Below the pieces are notes generated by a model. It ran no database searches and was not told where the DNA came from. It saw nothing but the letters and a program-made list of their open reading frames with translations. A DNA stretch of 64,000 nucleotides from Anaerolineae bacterium (lineage in GTDB: Bacteria; Pseudomonadota; Alphaproteobacteria; DSM-16000; Inquilinaceae): the NCBI GenBank assembly GCA_028285185.1, contig JANQQD010000085.1:1-64000 (forward strand), given 5' to 3'. Below, piece by piece: positions 16,131-25,540 of the stretch; position 1 is the first letter of the stretch, and each line of letters opens with the position of its first letter. A program made the translations under genes and the position numbers.

Positions 16131-17422
16131 GGCGTTGGGCTCCCGGCCAGCCGATCCACGATCTTCTCATAGCCGCAAAGGCGTTCGATCTGGCCCAGCG
16201 CGGCCAGGGTGGGGCGGCTGGCGAGCAAGCGCCGCGCGACACGCACGACCGCCGACACATCGACGGCGTCCAGCCGCTCGATCGTCTCGTCGATGGTCAT
16301 CGGCCGCCCGTAGATCAGCAGCTGCTGGCCCGCCTGCTCGCACCGGGTCATGGTCGATTCCAGGCTCATCAACAGGCTGGCGCGCAGCTGGGTCTTGGCG
16401 CGTTCCACCTCTTCCTCGTCCAGCCGGTCGGCAACCTGCAGCAGCTCGTCGCACAGCACCGGGACTAGTTCCTCCGCGTCATCGCCACCGGTGCCGGCAT
16501 AGATGCCGAACAGCCCGCCATCGTCGTAGAAATTGGCAAAGCTGTAGATCGAATAGGCAAGGCCGCGTTTCTCGCGCACTTCCTGGAACAGGCGCGATGA
16601 CATGCCCCCACCCAGCACCGTCGACAACACAGACTCGGCATAGAAGTCCGGGTCGTGATAGCCGATGCCCGGGAACCCGAGCACCAGGTGCAGCTGTTCC
16701 AGCGGCCGCTGCTCGCGGTGCTCGCCGCCCACATAGCGGGCCGGCTCGGCCTGCGCGGGAACGGCTTGATGCATGCCGCGAAACGCGGCATCGGCCATGT
16801 CGGCGAAGCTGTCGTGGTCGATCCGGCCGGCTGCGGTCAGCACCATGCGGCCGCCGGCATAGTGGCTGTGGCGATAATCGGCCAACCGATCGCGTGTCAG
16901 CCGGCGCACGCTCTCCGCCGACCCCAGAACCGGCCGGCCGAGCCCCTGATCGGGAAAAGCCGTCTCCTGAAAATAGTCGAAGATGATGTCGTCGGGCGTA
17001 TCCAGTGCCTGGCCGATTTCCTGCAGCACCACGCTGCGCTCACGCTCCAGTTCGTCACTGTCGATGGACGAATGCTGGACGATGTCAGACAGGATGTCGA
17101 GCGCGAGCGGCACGTCCGCCTTCAGCACCTTGGCATAGAAGGCCGTGTTCTCGCGGCTGGTATAGGCGTTCAGATGGCCGCCGACGGCCTCGATCTCTTC
17201 CACGATCTCGCGCGCGTTGCGGCGCTGGGTGCCCTTGAAGGCCATATGCTCCAACAGATGGGCACAGCCATTGATCTCGGCCGCTTCGTTGCGCGTGCCG
17301 ACGCCGACCCAAACGCCCAGCGCCACCGTCTCCACCGACGTCATTGTGTCGGTGACGATGCGCAGGCCGTTGTCGAGCGCCGTGATCCTGGCGCCCTCAG
17401 TCCCTGGGGTCGACGTCTTCAT
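16127..17422 (-). CDS. M16-family zinc peptidase (processing-peptidase-like)
   Basis: This 431-residue protein has the inverted zinc motif H55-L-L-E58-H59 and the downstream Glu-rich helix (DELERERSVVLQEI) that provides the third zinc ligand. The second half carries the glycine-rich GGGMSSRLFQEVREKRGLAYSIYS segment of the family. It is related to the beta subunit of mitochondrial processing peptidase. Unlike PqqL-type enzymes it is a single-repeat, cytosolic-looking form with no signal peptide. ATGA overlap with the thrC stop indicates coupling. Confidence 0.93.
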   Translation of the reverse strand: MKTSTPGTEGARITALDNGLRIVTDTMTSVETVALGVWVGVGTRNEAAEINGCAHLLEHMAFKGTQRRNAREIVEEIEAVGGHLNAYTSRENTAFYAKVLKADVPLALDILSDIVQHSSIDSDELERERSVVLQEIGQALDTPDDIIFDYFQETAFPDQGLGRPVLGSAESVRRLTRDRLADYRHSHYAGGRMVLTAAGRIDHDSFADMADAAFRGMHQAVPAQAEPARYVGGEHREQRPLEQLHLVLGFPGIGYHDPDFYAESVLSTVLGGGMSSRLFQEVREKRGLAYSIYSFANFYDDGGLFGIYAGTGGDDAEELVPVLCDELLQVADRLDEEEVERAKTQLRASLLMSLESTMTRCEQAGQQLLIYGRPMTIDETIERLDAVDVSAVVRVARRLLASRPTLAALGQIERLCGYEKIVDRLAGSPTP

Positions 17423-18834
17423 GCTCTCACCGCTGCTGCCCGTGAATGGTGGCGTACATAGTCCTGCACGGCGCGCAGGTCATTGGGCAATTCCGCCATG
17501 GTTTCGGTTCTGTCCATCAGATCGGCCACGGCGGCGGGCAGGCCCGGGCGCCGGCCCGCGGCGGCTTCCACCGCATCCGGGAACTTCGCAGGATGCGCAC
17601 AGGCCAGCGCCACAACCGGTGTTTTGGGGTCGGCCGCGGCCATCGCCCTGGCCACGGAGATCCCGCAGGCCGTATGCGGATCGACGGTCTCGCCGGTGGT
17701 CGCGGCGACCTCGGCGATGGTCCGCATGATGCCGTCATCGTCCAGACGCTGCGAGACGAAGACGTCGCGGCACCCATACAGCTCCTCCGGTGTGACGGAG
17801 AACTCGCCATCGCTGCGGAACTGCGCCAGCGCGGCTTCCGTCCGCGTGCCGCTGCGGCCGTACATCTCGAACAACAGCCGCTCGAAATTGCTGGAGACCT
17901 GGATGTCCATCGCCGGACTCAAGGTCGGCACGACCGGTTCCATGCGCATGGAGCCGCTCTTGAAGAAGCGGTCGAGAATGTCGTTGCGGTTGCTGGCCAC
18001 GCCCAGCCGGGCGATCGGCAGCCCCATGGTGCGGGCGGCATAGGCGGCATAGACATTGCCGAAATTGCCGGTCGGGACGGCGAAGGACACGGATCGGCCG
18101 GGCGAACCCAAGGCGAGCGCGGCGGCCACGTAATAGACGATCTGGCCCGCGATCCGCGCGAAGTTGATGGAGTTGACGGCCGATAGCCTGAGTTCGTGCC
18201 GGAAGGCCATGTCGTTGAACATCGCCTTCACCAGGTCCTGGCAATCGTCGAAAGTGCCGTCGATCGCCACGGCATGGGCGTTGCTGGCGCCCAAGGTCGT
18301 CATCAGCCGGCGCTGCACGTCGGAGACGCGGCCCTTGGGAAACAGGATGATCACATCCAGCCGTTCACGGTCGCGACACGCCTCCATCCCCGCCGAGCCA
18401 GTGTCACCGGAGGTGGCGCCGACGATGGTCATGTGCTCGCCGCGGTTGGCCAAGACATGGTCGAACAGCCGGCCGACCAGCTGCAGCGCATAGTCTTTGA
18501 ACGCCAGCGTCGGGCCATGGAACAGCTCCATGAGCCACAACGTGTCGTCAAGCTGCTTAAGGGGTGCGACGGCGGGGTGGCCGAAGCCGGAATAGGCCGT
18601 CCGGGTGATCGCTGCCAGAGTCTCAGCATCGATGGCGTCGCCCGCGAAGCGTCCGACGATGTCGGCGGCCAACGCCGCATAGCCGCTGCCGGCGAGCGAT
18701 GCCAGCTCGCCCTCGGCGAACCCGGGCCAGGCATCGGGCACGTAGAGGCCACCGTCCTCCGCGAGGCCGGTCAGCAGGACGCCCGGGAAATCGAGCGTGG
18801 GCGCACGTCCCCGCGTGCTGATGAAGTGCGTCAT
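17419..18834 (-). CDS. thrC: Threonine synthase
   Basis: This 471-residue PLP enzyme converts O-phosphohomoserine to threonine. The PLP lysine is in HGPTLAFKDYALQLVGRL, the phosphate-binding segment is GATSGDTGSAGMEA, and the SSNFERLLFEMYGR segment is typical of the long proteobacterial class. The N-terminal MTHFISTRG is the normal family start. It leads an overlapping three-gene unit with the peptidase and the acetyltransferase. Confidence 0.96.
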   Translation of the reverse strand: MTHFISTRGRAPTLDFPGVLLTGLAEDGGLYVPDAWPGFAEGELASLAGSGYAALAADIVGRFAGDAIDAETLAAITRTAYSGFGHPAVAPLKQLDDTLWLMELFHGPTLAFKDYALQLVGRLFDHVLANRGEHMTIVGATSGDTGSAGMEACRDRERLDVIILFPKGRVSDVQRRLMTTLGASNAHAVAIDGTFDDCQDLVKAMFNDMAFRHELRLSAVNSINFARIAGQIVYYVAAALALGSPGRSVSFAVPTGNFGNVYAAYAARTMGLPIARLGVASNRNDILDRFFKSGSMRMEPVVPTLSPAMDIQVSSNFERLLFEMYGRSGTRTEAALAQFRSDGEFSVTPEELYGCRDVFVSQRLDDDGIMRTIAEVAATTGETVDPHTACGISVARAMAAADPKTPVVALACAHPAKFPDAVEAAAGRRPGLPAAVADLMDRTETMAELPNDLRAVQDYVRHHSRAAAVRA

Positions 18835-18913
18835 GGACCAACCGCCCGTTCAGTGCGGCTCACCCTAGGACTCGAGCCCCTTCGGCGCAAGATTTCCACC
18901 CGCCTTGACCGTT

Positions 18914-19651
18914 TCACGCCAGCTTGGCTTGAAGCTGCGCCATAGCCCCAGATACGTCGACAACAGTTGGGGCTGCCGGTAGTTCCGGACGCCGGATCAT
19001 CACCACGTGCACGCCCAGGGATCGCGCGGCCAGAATCTTGGGGAATGCACCTCTGCCGCCGCTGTTCTTGCTGACCAGCCAGCCGATGCGGTGGTGGCGC
19101 AGCAGCTCCAGCTCCTGATCCAGAACGAAGGGGCCGCGCCCCAGCGTCAGAGCATGATCGGCCAGGGGCAGCGGCTCGGCCGGCGGATCGATCAGCCGCA
19201 CAAGGAAGAAGGCGTCCACCGAGGCGAACGGGGGCAGATCGCGGCGGCCGGTGGCCAAGAACACGCGTGATCCGCGCGGCAAAGCGGCGGCGGCCGCGGC
19301 GGCATCGGGGACATCCGCCCAGCGGTCTCCGTCTTCCGGCCGCCATTCCGGCCGTTGCACCCGGACCAGCGGGATGCCGACGGCCGTCGCCGCGGTCACG
19401 GCATGGACACTGATCTGCGCGGCAAAGGGATGCGTCGCATCCACTAGGGCATCGATGCCGTCGTCCGCCAGATAGGTCGATAAGCCGTCGCTGCCGCCGA
19501 AGCCGCCGCGCCGCAGCTCGCCGGAGACCGGTGCCGGGCTGCGCGTCGCGCCGGCCAGCGAGGTGACGACCTGCCACCCCTCCCGATCGGACAGCGCATC
19601 GGCCAAGGCCGCGGCTTCGGCCGTCCCACCAAGGATCAGGACGCGCGGCAT
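18914..19651 (-). CDS. cobK: Precorrin-6A / cobalt-precorrin-6A reductase
   Basis: This 245-residue NAD(P)H-dependent enzyme reduces the macrocycle in the middle of cobalamin synthesis. The family pattern is clear: ILGGTAEAAALADAL at the N-terminus, DALVDATHPFAAQISVHA in the middle, LATGRRDLPPFA, and the C-terminal LVSKNSGG. It starts 10 bases after cbiD ends, so the two form an operon. No other cobalamin gene lies in this window. Confidence 0.93.
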   Translation of the reverse strand: MPRVLILGGTAEAAALADALSDREGWQVVTSLAGATRSPAPVSGELRRGGFGGSDGLSTYLADDGIDALVDATHPFAAQISVHAVTAATAVGIPLVRVQRPEWRPEDGDRWADVPDAAAAAAALPRGSRVFLATGRRDLPPFASVDAFFLVRLIDPPAEPLPLADHALTLGRGPFVLDQELELLRHHRIGWLVSKNSGGRGAFPKILAARSLGVHVVMIRRPELPAAPTVVDVSGAMAQLQAKLA

Positions 19652-19661
19652 TGTCAGCCCT

Positions 19662-20777
19662 CTACCATCCGGCGGCCTGCCCGACGATCGCCCCCCCGCG
19701 ATCGACGATCAGAATTTCCAATCCGACATCGGCCGTCCCCACCACGCCCAGCGCGGTCTCGCGCGCGCCCGCGGCCACTCCGTCGGCCAGGGCAATGCCC
19801 TCGCCTTCGGCAAGCGCCAGCACTTGGGCTGCGGTGTTGGCCGATCTCGTCGCGTCGACAAGCGCATCCGGCGCGCCCATCCCGGCCAGCTGACCGGCCA
19901 ACCAGCCGAAATCCACCTGGCTGCGGCCGGAATGGAGATCGAGGGACCCCTGCGCCAGCTTCGTCAGCTTCGCGAAGCCGCCCGCGATGGTGACACGGCC
20001 GATGGGGTGGCTTCGGAGATACTTCAGCATGCCGCCGGCGAAATCGCCCATATCGATCAACGCAATCTCGGGCAGCCCGTATCGCGCCGCCACCGCGGCT
20101 TCCGAGGTGGAACCGGTGGCACCGGCAACGTGACCCAGACCGGCCGCCCGCGCCACGTCGATGCCGCGATGGATCGAATGGATCCAGGCGGAACAGGAAA
20201 ACGGCACGACCACGCCGGTGGTCCCGAGGATCGACAGGCCGCCGACGATGCCCAGCCGCGGGTTCCAGGTGCGCCGCGCCAGCTCTACCCCGCCGGGGAC
20301 GCTGACCGTGATCTCCACATCGCCGGCCACGCCGTGCTTGGCCGCCACATCGGCGACGGCGGCGCACATCATCTGCCGCGGCACCGGGTTGATTGCGGGC
20401 TCCCCTACCGGCACCGGCAGGCCGGGCAGCGTCACGGTGCCCACCCCTTCGCCGGCGGCAAAGACCACACCGCTGCCGGCCGGGAGCCGGCGAACGGTTG
20501 CGACGACCAGCGCACCGTGGGTGACATCGGGGTCGTCGCCGGCATCCTTAACGATGCCGGCCGACGCCCGGTCGCCTTCCAGGGCCTCGGTGGCGAGGGC
20601 GAAAGACGGTGTCTGCCCCTTGGGCAAGGTGATGGTCACGGGATCGGGGAACCGCCCGGTGACCAGTGCCGAAAACGCAGCCCGGGCCGCCGCCGTGGCG
20701 CAGGCACCGGTCGTCCAGCCCCGCCGCAGGGGCCCCTCGGGCGCGCGCGACATCGCCATTTCCGCAAAATCGAACAA
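19662..20777 (-). CDS. cbiD: Cobalt-precorrin-5B C1-methyltransferase CbiD
   Basis: This 371-residue enzyme is recognised by RRGWTTGACATAAARAA near the N-terminus, ITLPKGQ, the glycine-rich INPVPRQMM region, and SCSAWIHSIHRGIDVARA. It uses S-adenosylmethionine to methylate C1 during corrin ring contraction in the early-cobalt (anaerobic-type) route. ATGs at 20759 and 20753 are possible shorter starts. No cobalamin riboswitch fits in the 85 bases upstream. Confidence 0.93.
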   Translation of the reverse strand: MFDFAEMAMSRAPEGPLRRGWTTGACATAAARAAFSALVTGRFPDPVTITLPKGQTPSFALATEALEGDRASAGIVKDAGDDPDVTHGALVVATVRRLPAGSGVVFAAGEGVGTVTLPGLPVPVGEPAINPVPRQMMCAAVADVAAKHGVAGDVEITVSVPGGVELARRTWNPRLGIVGGLSILGTTGVVVPFSCSAWIHSIHRGIDVARAAGLGHVAGATGSTSEAAVAARYGLPEIALIDMGDFAGGMLKYLRSHPIGRVTIAGGFAKLTKLAQGSLDLHSGRSQVDFGWLAGQLAGMGAPDALVDATRSANTAAQVLALAEGEGIALADGVAAGARETALGVVGTADVGLEILIVDRGGAIVGQAAGW

Positions 20778-20862
20778 ACCGCACCCTTAGGCCTACCCCA
20801 GAGCCGGGTGCCTCGCCAAGTTAACAACAACATCCTTCCCAGAACCGCGGATCACGCGACCC

Positions 20863-22128
20863 ATGGACCATGCGAGCTTCCTGGGCCTGAGCCAGGAACT
20901 CTCCGAGGCTGCCCTGAAAGGCGCCGACGAGGCGAAGCTGATCGAAACCTTCTGCCACCGCGTGCAGGCTGCGGGCATGCCCCTGTTCAGGGGGTTTGTC
21001 GGCGTCGACACGCTGCATCCCGTCGTCGACGGCGTGACCTATGAATGGCGGCGCACGCGCGACCAGATCGCCATAACGCTCTACGAACGCGCAACCTCCG
21101 ACGAGCGGGAAGATTCCTGGCACGCCAGCCCCCTCTATCGAGTCTACGCCGAGGGGAACCGTATGCTCCGCCGTCGGGTCGGCGACACGCACCGCCCAGG
21201 CGAATTCCCCGTTATCGACGACCTGGTGGCCGAAGGCGCGACAGACTACCTCTGCTGGGCGATCCTGTTCACCGACAGTGTTACGGCCAGCGAAGAGGAC
21301 GGCTTCTATGCCTCGCTGGCGAGCGACCGGCCGGGCGGCTTTACCGAGGCCGAAGTGGCGTGCCTCGACCGGCTGATGTCGGGGCTGGCCCTGGCCATGC
21401 GCACGGCCCTTCTGGTGCGCACCACGGAGAGCCTGCTGTCGACCTATCTCGGCGCCGATCCGGGCCAGCGCATCCTGCGCGGGCAGATCGAGCGTGGCGC
21501 TGCGGAGGCCCTGTCTTCGGTGCTCTGGTTCAGCGACCTGCGCGGGTTCACCCGCATCGGCGACACGACGCCCGACGCCCTGCTGCCCCTGTTGAACGAC
21601 TATGCCGAATGCCTGGTGACCGCGGTCCACGAACAGGCGGGCCAGGTGCTGAAGTTCGTCGGCGACGGCCTGCTGGCCATCTTCCCCATCCGGCCCCAAG
21701 ACCCGGAGTCCGGACCGGCCGCGTGCCGTCGGGCACTGGCGGCGGCGGATCAGGCGCGGCGCGACGTGAGCGGACTGAACATCAGACGCTCAGCCGACGG
21801 CGCGCCGGTGACCACCTTCTATCTCGGGCTGCATGTGGGTGAGGTCTATTACGGCAATATCGGCAGCCCGACGCGGCTGGACTTCACCGTGGTCGGTCCG
21901 GCGGTGAACGAAGTCAGCCGCATCGGCGGCCTCTGCCGCGCCCTGGACCAGGATGTCATCGTCTCAAAGGCGTTCGCCGCGGCCGGTGGCGACCCTGGCC
22001 GGCTGTCGTCGCTGGGGCTGCACAGCCTGCGCGGTGTCTCCCGGCCGCAGGAGCTGTTTGGGCTGATGCCGGTCCCAGGCGGCATGGCGTCGAGCCTGAC
22101 GGCCGACGCCATATCGGCAACAAAGTAA
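20863..22128 (+). CDS. Soluble class III adenylate/guanylate cyclase with N-terminal sensor domain
   Basis: This 421-residue protein has a roughly 200-residue N-terminal region, resembling that of GAF-type cyclases, with no transmembrane helix. The C-terminal cyclase domain is intact. Metal-binding Asps lie in SDLRGFT and KFVGDGLLAIFP, and the transition-state Asn and Arg lie in VGPAVNEVSRI. It is likely to make cAMP. A similar catalytic domain occurs in the Fe-S cyclase at 58026-59762, so the organism invests in at least two such enzymes in 64 kb. Confidence 0.88.
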   Translation: MDHASFLGLSQELSEAALKGADEAKLIETFCHRVQAAGMPLFRGFVGVDTLHPVVDGVTYEWRRTRDQIAITLYERATSDEREDSWHASPLYRVYAEGNRMLRRRVGDTHRPGEFPVIDDLVAEGATDYLCWAILFTDSVTASEEDGFYASLASDRPGGFTEAEVACLDRLMSGLALAMRTALLVRTTESLLSTYLGADPGQRILRGQIERGAAEALSSVLWFSDLRGFTRIGDTTPDALLPLLNDYAECLVTAVHEQAGQVLKFVGDGLLAIFPIRPQDPESGPAACRRALAAADQARRDVSGLNIRRSADGAPVTTFYLGLHVGEVYYGNIGSPTRLDFTVVGPAVNEVSRIGGLCRALDQDVIVSKAFAAAGGDPGRLSSLGLHSLRGVSRPQELFGLMPVPGGMASSLTADAISATK

Positions 22129-22217
22129 CGCCGCAATCGGACCGTATCAGGTAGGCTGCGCGTCTCGGCCGAGCGAGAGGCGGCCCGGACCAACGGCAAG
22201 CGGACCTTGCACTGTCG

Positions 22218-23591
22218 ATGAGCCATGCAGCGGACAACCAGGCGCAGACGCCCGTCCGACGCCGGGCCGGTTTCGGCTGGCTGGCGGGTCTATTGTGGGT
22301 GCTGCTGGGCCTGACGGCGATTGCCACCGCATTCGCGGCGACGACGGCGTGCGGCCTTTCCATACCCGGTCTGCCGTCGGCGATCGATTTCTGCCCGCCG
22401 CCGGACGAAGGGCCGGATGACCGCGAGCGGCAGCTGGTACAGCTGGAGGTACGTGAAGAGGCGCTGCGGCAGCGGCTGGACTCGCTGCAGCTGACCCTCG
22501 CGGACGCACCATACTGCCCGATGCCCGAACGGGATGAACCGATTCAGACCGCCGAAGTGCCACCGCCACCCGAAGAGCCGGAAGAGGAGGTGGTTGAGGA
22601 GGTCGAGGAACCGGTCGAGGTGGTCGAAGAGCCTGTCGAGGAGATCGAGGAACCGGTCGAGATCGTGGAGGTACCCGTCGAACCTGTGGAGCCTCCGCCC
22701 GGCATGGTTATGGTCCCGCCCCAGGCCCCCACGGCCCCACCGCGGCCGGCCCCGCCGCCGGAGCCCGTAGTGGTAGCGGAGGTGACGCCCCCGCCCGCGC
22801 CGCCACAGCCTCAGCCGCAGCCGGTGGCGTCCCCGCCGCCACCCCAGCCGGAGCCACCGCCGCCCCAACCTGTTGTCGCACCGCCGCCGCCGGAGCCGCT
22901 GGAGGCCTGCCCGCCGCCGCCATCGGACGAGGTGATACTGGTCCTGGATACGTCTTCCAGCATGGAGTGGCCGTTCGCCCTCGACCCGGGCTTTGAGGCC
23001 CGCCTCTGGCAGACCGCATTCGACCGCTCCAGTCAGGGCCGGCGCCAGTTCCAGGCGATGCTGGAAGAGATGGAGCGGATGCCCGGCGCCGACCGCATTG
23101 ACGTGGCGCGACAGTCGCTGATCCAGCTTGTGAACAACGCCCCGGGTGACATCGATCTCGGCCTTGTCATCTTCAACCAGTGCGGCCGAACGGCTCCCGG
23201 GCGGACCTACGGGCCCGGACAGCGGCCGTCGCTTATCTCACGCATTCGCAACGCCGGCACGGACGACTCGACGGCACTGGGCGAAGCCTTGGGTGTCGCG
23301 CGATCGATGATCCAGGGCGGTCGCACACCGGAGGAGCCGGTGAACCTCGTACTGGTGTCGGACGGGCGCGACAGCTGCGGCGCCGATCCCTGCTCCATCG
23401 CCCGCGCGCTTAAGGCAGAGTTCCCTTATCTCTATATTCATGTGATCGCCCTGACATCGCAGGTGGAGCCGCTGCGCTGCGTGGCCAACGCCACAGGCGG
23501 CGAGTTGATCATGCCGCAGAATGCCGCGGCCCTCGCCGCCGCACTTCGCCGCGCTTCGGGTCAGTCGGACCTGCCGGAGCACTGCCAATAG
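22218..23591 (+). CDS. Membrane-anchored VWA-domain protein with acidic and proline-rich linker
   Basis: This 457-residue protein has one transmembrane helix (about 20-42), a short coiled-coil-like segment (about 68-95), then repeats of the type E-E-P-V-E (about 118-158) and a Pro-rich stretch (about 159-235). A von Willebrand factor A domain follows at about 237-445. The metal-ion site D244-T-S-S-S248 is complete, and the STALGEAL and LVSDGRDSC segments supply the other ligands. The tether could span the periplasm and present the VWA domain to a partner, though none is encoded next to it. The gene lies 89 bases after the cyclase on the same strand. Confidence 0.82.
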   Translation: MSHAADNQAQTPVRRRAGFGWLAGLLWVLLGLTAIATAFAATTACGLSIPGLPSAIDFCPPPDEGPDDRERQLVQLEVREEALRQRLDSLQLTLADAPYCPMPERDEPIQTAEVPPPPEEPEEEVVEEVEEPVEVVEEPVEEIEEPVEIVEVPVEPVEPPPGMVMVPPQAPTAPPRPAPPPEPVVVAEVTPPPAPPQPQPQPVASPPPPQPEPPPPQPVVAPPPPEPLEACPPPPSDEVILVLDTSSSMEWPFALDPGFEARLWQTAFDRSSQGRRQFQAMLEEMERMPGADRIDVARQSLIQLVNNAPGDIDLGLVIFNQCGRTAPGRTYGPGQRPSLISRIRNAGTDDSTALGEALGVARSMIQGGRTPEEPVNLVLVSDGRDSCGADPCSIARALKAEFPYLYIHVIALTSQVEPLRCVANATGGELIMPQNAAALAAALRRASGQSDLPEHCQ

Positions 23592-23680
23592 CCGGAACGG
23601 CAGCCCGGCATGGTTCGGGGCCGACGCGGAGCGTCTGAACGATAACGCAGGTCCGCCGCGCGGCGATCCGACGGTCGGGC

Positions 23681-23715
23681 AAAAAAAACGGTGACCCGCC
23701 GCCGGCGGGTCACCG
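23681..23715 (-). terminator. Rho-independent terminator of the globin-coupled receptor gene
   Basis: Arms GGTGACCCGCCG and CGGCGGGTCACC form a 25-base near-perfect palindrome at 23690-23714. Eight A residues at 23681-23688 become a T-run after the stem when read on the minus strand. It lies 20 bases beyond the stop of the minus-strand gene. It is the strongest intrinsic terminator I see in the window. Confidence 0.9.
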
Positions 23716-23734
23716 ATGCTGTTGCTTCTAAGCC

Positions 23735-25081
23735 CTACGCCGCGCGGACGTCGCTGATGAACCGTTTGATCAGGTCGTCGAGACGAGTTGCCTGATCAGC
23801 AGCGTCAGTGCTCGCCTGATCCACGAAATGGGCGGCCGAGCCGGCGCGGCCGGCATGCTCGCTGACTTGACTGACGTGCTGGGACGCCTCATGGGTGCCG
23901 GACGCGGCTTCCTGCACGTTGCGGGCGATTTCCTGGGTCGTGGCGTCCTGCTGTTCGATCGCCACCTGGATGGAGCTCGACGCCTGGTCCACATCGCCGA
24001 TGGTCGCCACGATCTCTTCAATCGCGCCGACGGCGGAACTGGTGGCGTTCTGCATGGCGCCGACCTGGCCCTGAATCTCTTCCGTGGCCTTCGCGGTCTG
24101 GCCGGCAAGCTGCTTCACCTCGTTGGCCACCACGGCGAACCCGCGGCCCGCCTCGCCAGCGCGCGCCGCTTCGATGGTCGCGTTCAGCGCCAGCAGATTG
24201 GTCTGCGCCGCAATCTCGTTGATCAGACGCACCACCTCACCGATGCGGTTGGCCGCCTCGGCCAGTCCGCGCACCATGGTATTGGCGCCTTCGGCCTGGT
24301 CCACCGCCTTGCGAGAGACGTCGCTTGCGTGCTGGGCGTTGCGGCGGATCTCGCGGATGGAAGCTGCCATTTCTTCTGCCGCCGCAGCCACGGTCTGGAC
24401 GTTGGCAGTCGCCTCTTCCACCGCCGCGGCCGTGGTCACGGCCTGCTGGCTGGTCTCGTCCGCGGTCTGGCTCATGGCCGAAGCGGCTTCGCCCAGCTTG
24501 CGCATCGCATCGTCGACGGTCGTGAGCGCGCCCGACGCTTCCGTGTCGAAGCCCGCCGTCAGGCTATCGACCTTGCGTTGACGCTTCATGCGCTCTTCCA
24601 TCTCGATCTGCTGATAGACAGAGATCGAGAGGTCCATGTCCATCATGACCGCCTTGACGACGGCTTCCCGCGCAGCCTGCCGATGACGCTGCGGAATGCC
24701 GGAGCCGCGGTTGATCAGGCCCATCAGTTCCCCGAGCACCATGGAGTAGCCGCCCATGTACCATCGCGGCTCGAGGCCGATGCGCTGGTGGGCGCGGCCG
24801 ATCGCATTGCACTCGGCCATGAAATCGTCGTCGAAGCCGCTGGTGAACAGCTTCTTCCAGTGACGGCGCTGGGCGGCCTTCAGGGATTCGACATTCGAAT
24901 TGGCGATCAGCGACGCCGTTTCCGGAAAGCGGCTGAGATGCTGATAGAACCGATCCAGTATCGGCCCGAGCTTATCTTCCAGCTTGCCCCAGATTTCTGC
25001 GAGAAGGCGTAGCGAATCCGCGTCAATCTCATGAAATGCGCGGCGGGTATTCGCATCTAAGGGGGTCGATGTGTCCGCCAT
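23735..25081 (-). CDS. Globin-coupled methyl-accepting chemotaxis protein (aerotaxis-type receptor)
   Basis: This 448-residue cytosolic protein has an N-terminal protoglobin sensor domain (about 15-180) with proximal haem ligand His74 in QRRHWKKLF, and a conserved [16 protein letters not shown] block. A coiled linker leads to the MCP signalling domain (about 200-448), whose hairpin tip carries the near-invariant [24 protein letters not shown]-type segment. There are no transmembrane helices. Such globin-coupled sensors bind oxygen and signal to CheA. The start at 25081 is chosen over a codon 10 residues upstream because AAGGA precedes it. It is a lone receptor, with no che genes nearby. Confidence 0.92.
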   Translation of the reverse strand: MADTSTPLDANTRRAFHEIDADSLRLLAEIWGKLEDKLGPILDRFYQHLSRFPETASLIANSNVESLKAAQRRHWKKLFTSGFDDDFMAECNAIGRAHQRIGLEPRWYMGGYSMVLGELMGLINRGSGIPQRHRQAAREAVVKAVMMDMDLSISVYQQIEMEERMKRQRKVDSLTAGFDTEASGALTTVDDAMRKLGEAASAMSQTADETSQQAVTTAAAVEEATANVQTVAAAAEEMAASIREIRRNAQHASDVSRKAVDQAEGANTMVRGLAEAANRIGEVVRLINEIAAQTNLLALNATIEAARAGEAGRGFAVVANEVKQLAGQTAKATEEIQGQVGAMQNATSSAVGAIEEIVATIGDVDQASSSIQVAIEQQDATTQEIARNVQEAASGTHEASQHVSQVSEHAGRAGSAAHFVDQASTDAADQATRLDDLIKRFISDVRAA

Positions 25082-25540
25082 GGCAGCTAATTCCTTGCAG
25101 TGGTTAGGCAACCGGGTTGCTCGTGCTTCAGTTCCGACGCGTCTCGGCGCCGTCAGAGGGGGTCGGCGTTGACTGCGAGATAGGGTTAAGCATAAATCGT
25201 TAAGATTCGATGATTGTTTTGCCCTTGTTCGAGGAGCAAGATTGTCTCGGGTCGGCGAAGTCTGCAGATTGGGCGCTCGGTAGCCGTAATCGCAAATAAC
25301 GTGATACTGTCAGCCGTTCACTCTTATTGCCGGCAGCTCGCGAATCTCAGACAGAGACGCAGCGAGCACAGACATTCGAAGGCTATTGATTCGTCATCTA
25401 ATCATTAACGTCCTCAATTTGGACCCGCCTGCCGCCTTATCGAGACAATCGTTAATTGAACTCAGTGAATAAACTGTAAAACCCGCCATGTTCACCGCTT
25501 GAAAGCATCAAGCACACCGGCGCGTAGAGGAAGGCGGCCC
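25082..25540. other. 459-base divergent intergenic region
   Basis: The region is AT-richer than surrounding DNA, especially 25190-25230 and 25385-25490. It must hold the promoters of the globin-coupled receptor (minus) and the methyltransferase (plus). There is a short inverted repeat, CTTG...CAAG, at about 25224-25240. A 64-codon open frame at 25214-25408 has no ribosome site or family pattern and is not called. I cannot assign promoter boxes with confidence. Confidence 0.45.

Noticed and set aside
20778-20862. Cobalamin riboswitch before cbiD
   Set aside because: Only 85 bases are available, and no B12-box-like sequence is visible on the minus strand.
22680-22900. Pro-codon-rich stretch as a possible DNA tandem repeat or CRISPR-like array
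   Set aside because: It is low-complexity coding sequence for the Pro-rich linker, with no regular repeat-spacer pattern.
23828-25012. 394-codon plus-strand open frame opposite the chemoreceptor
   Set aside because: Antisense of a clear MCP domain; the composition is typical of a shadow frame.
25214-25408. 64-codon frame in the receptor-methyltransferase gap
   Set aside because: No ribosome site, no codon bias like neighbours and no recognisable pattern.
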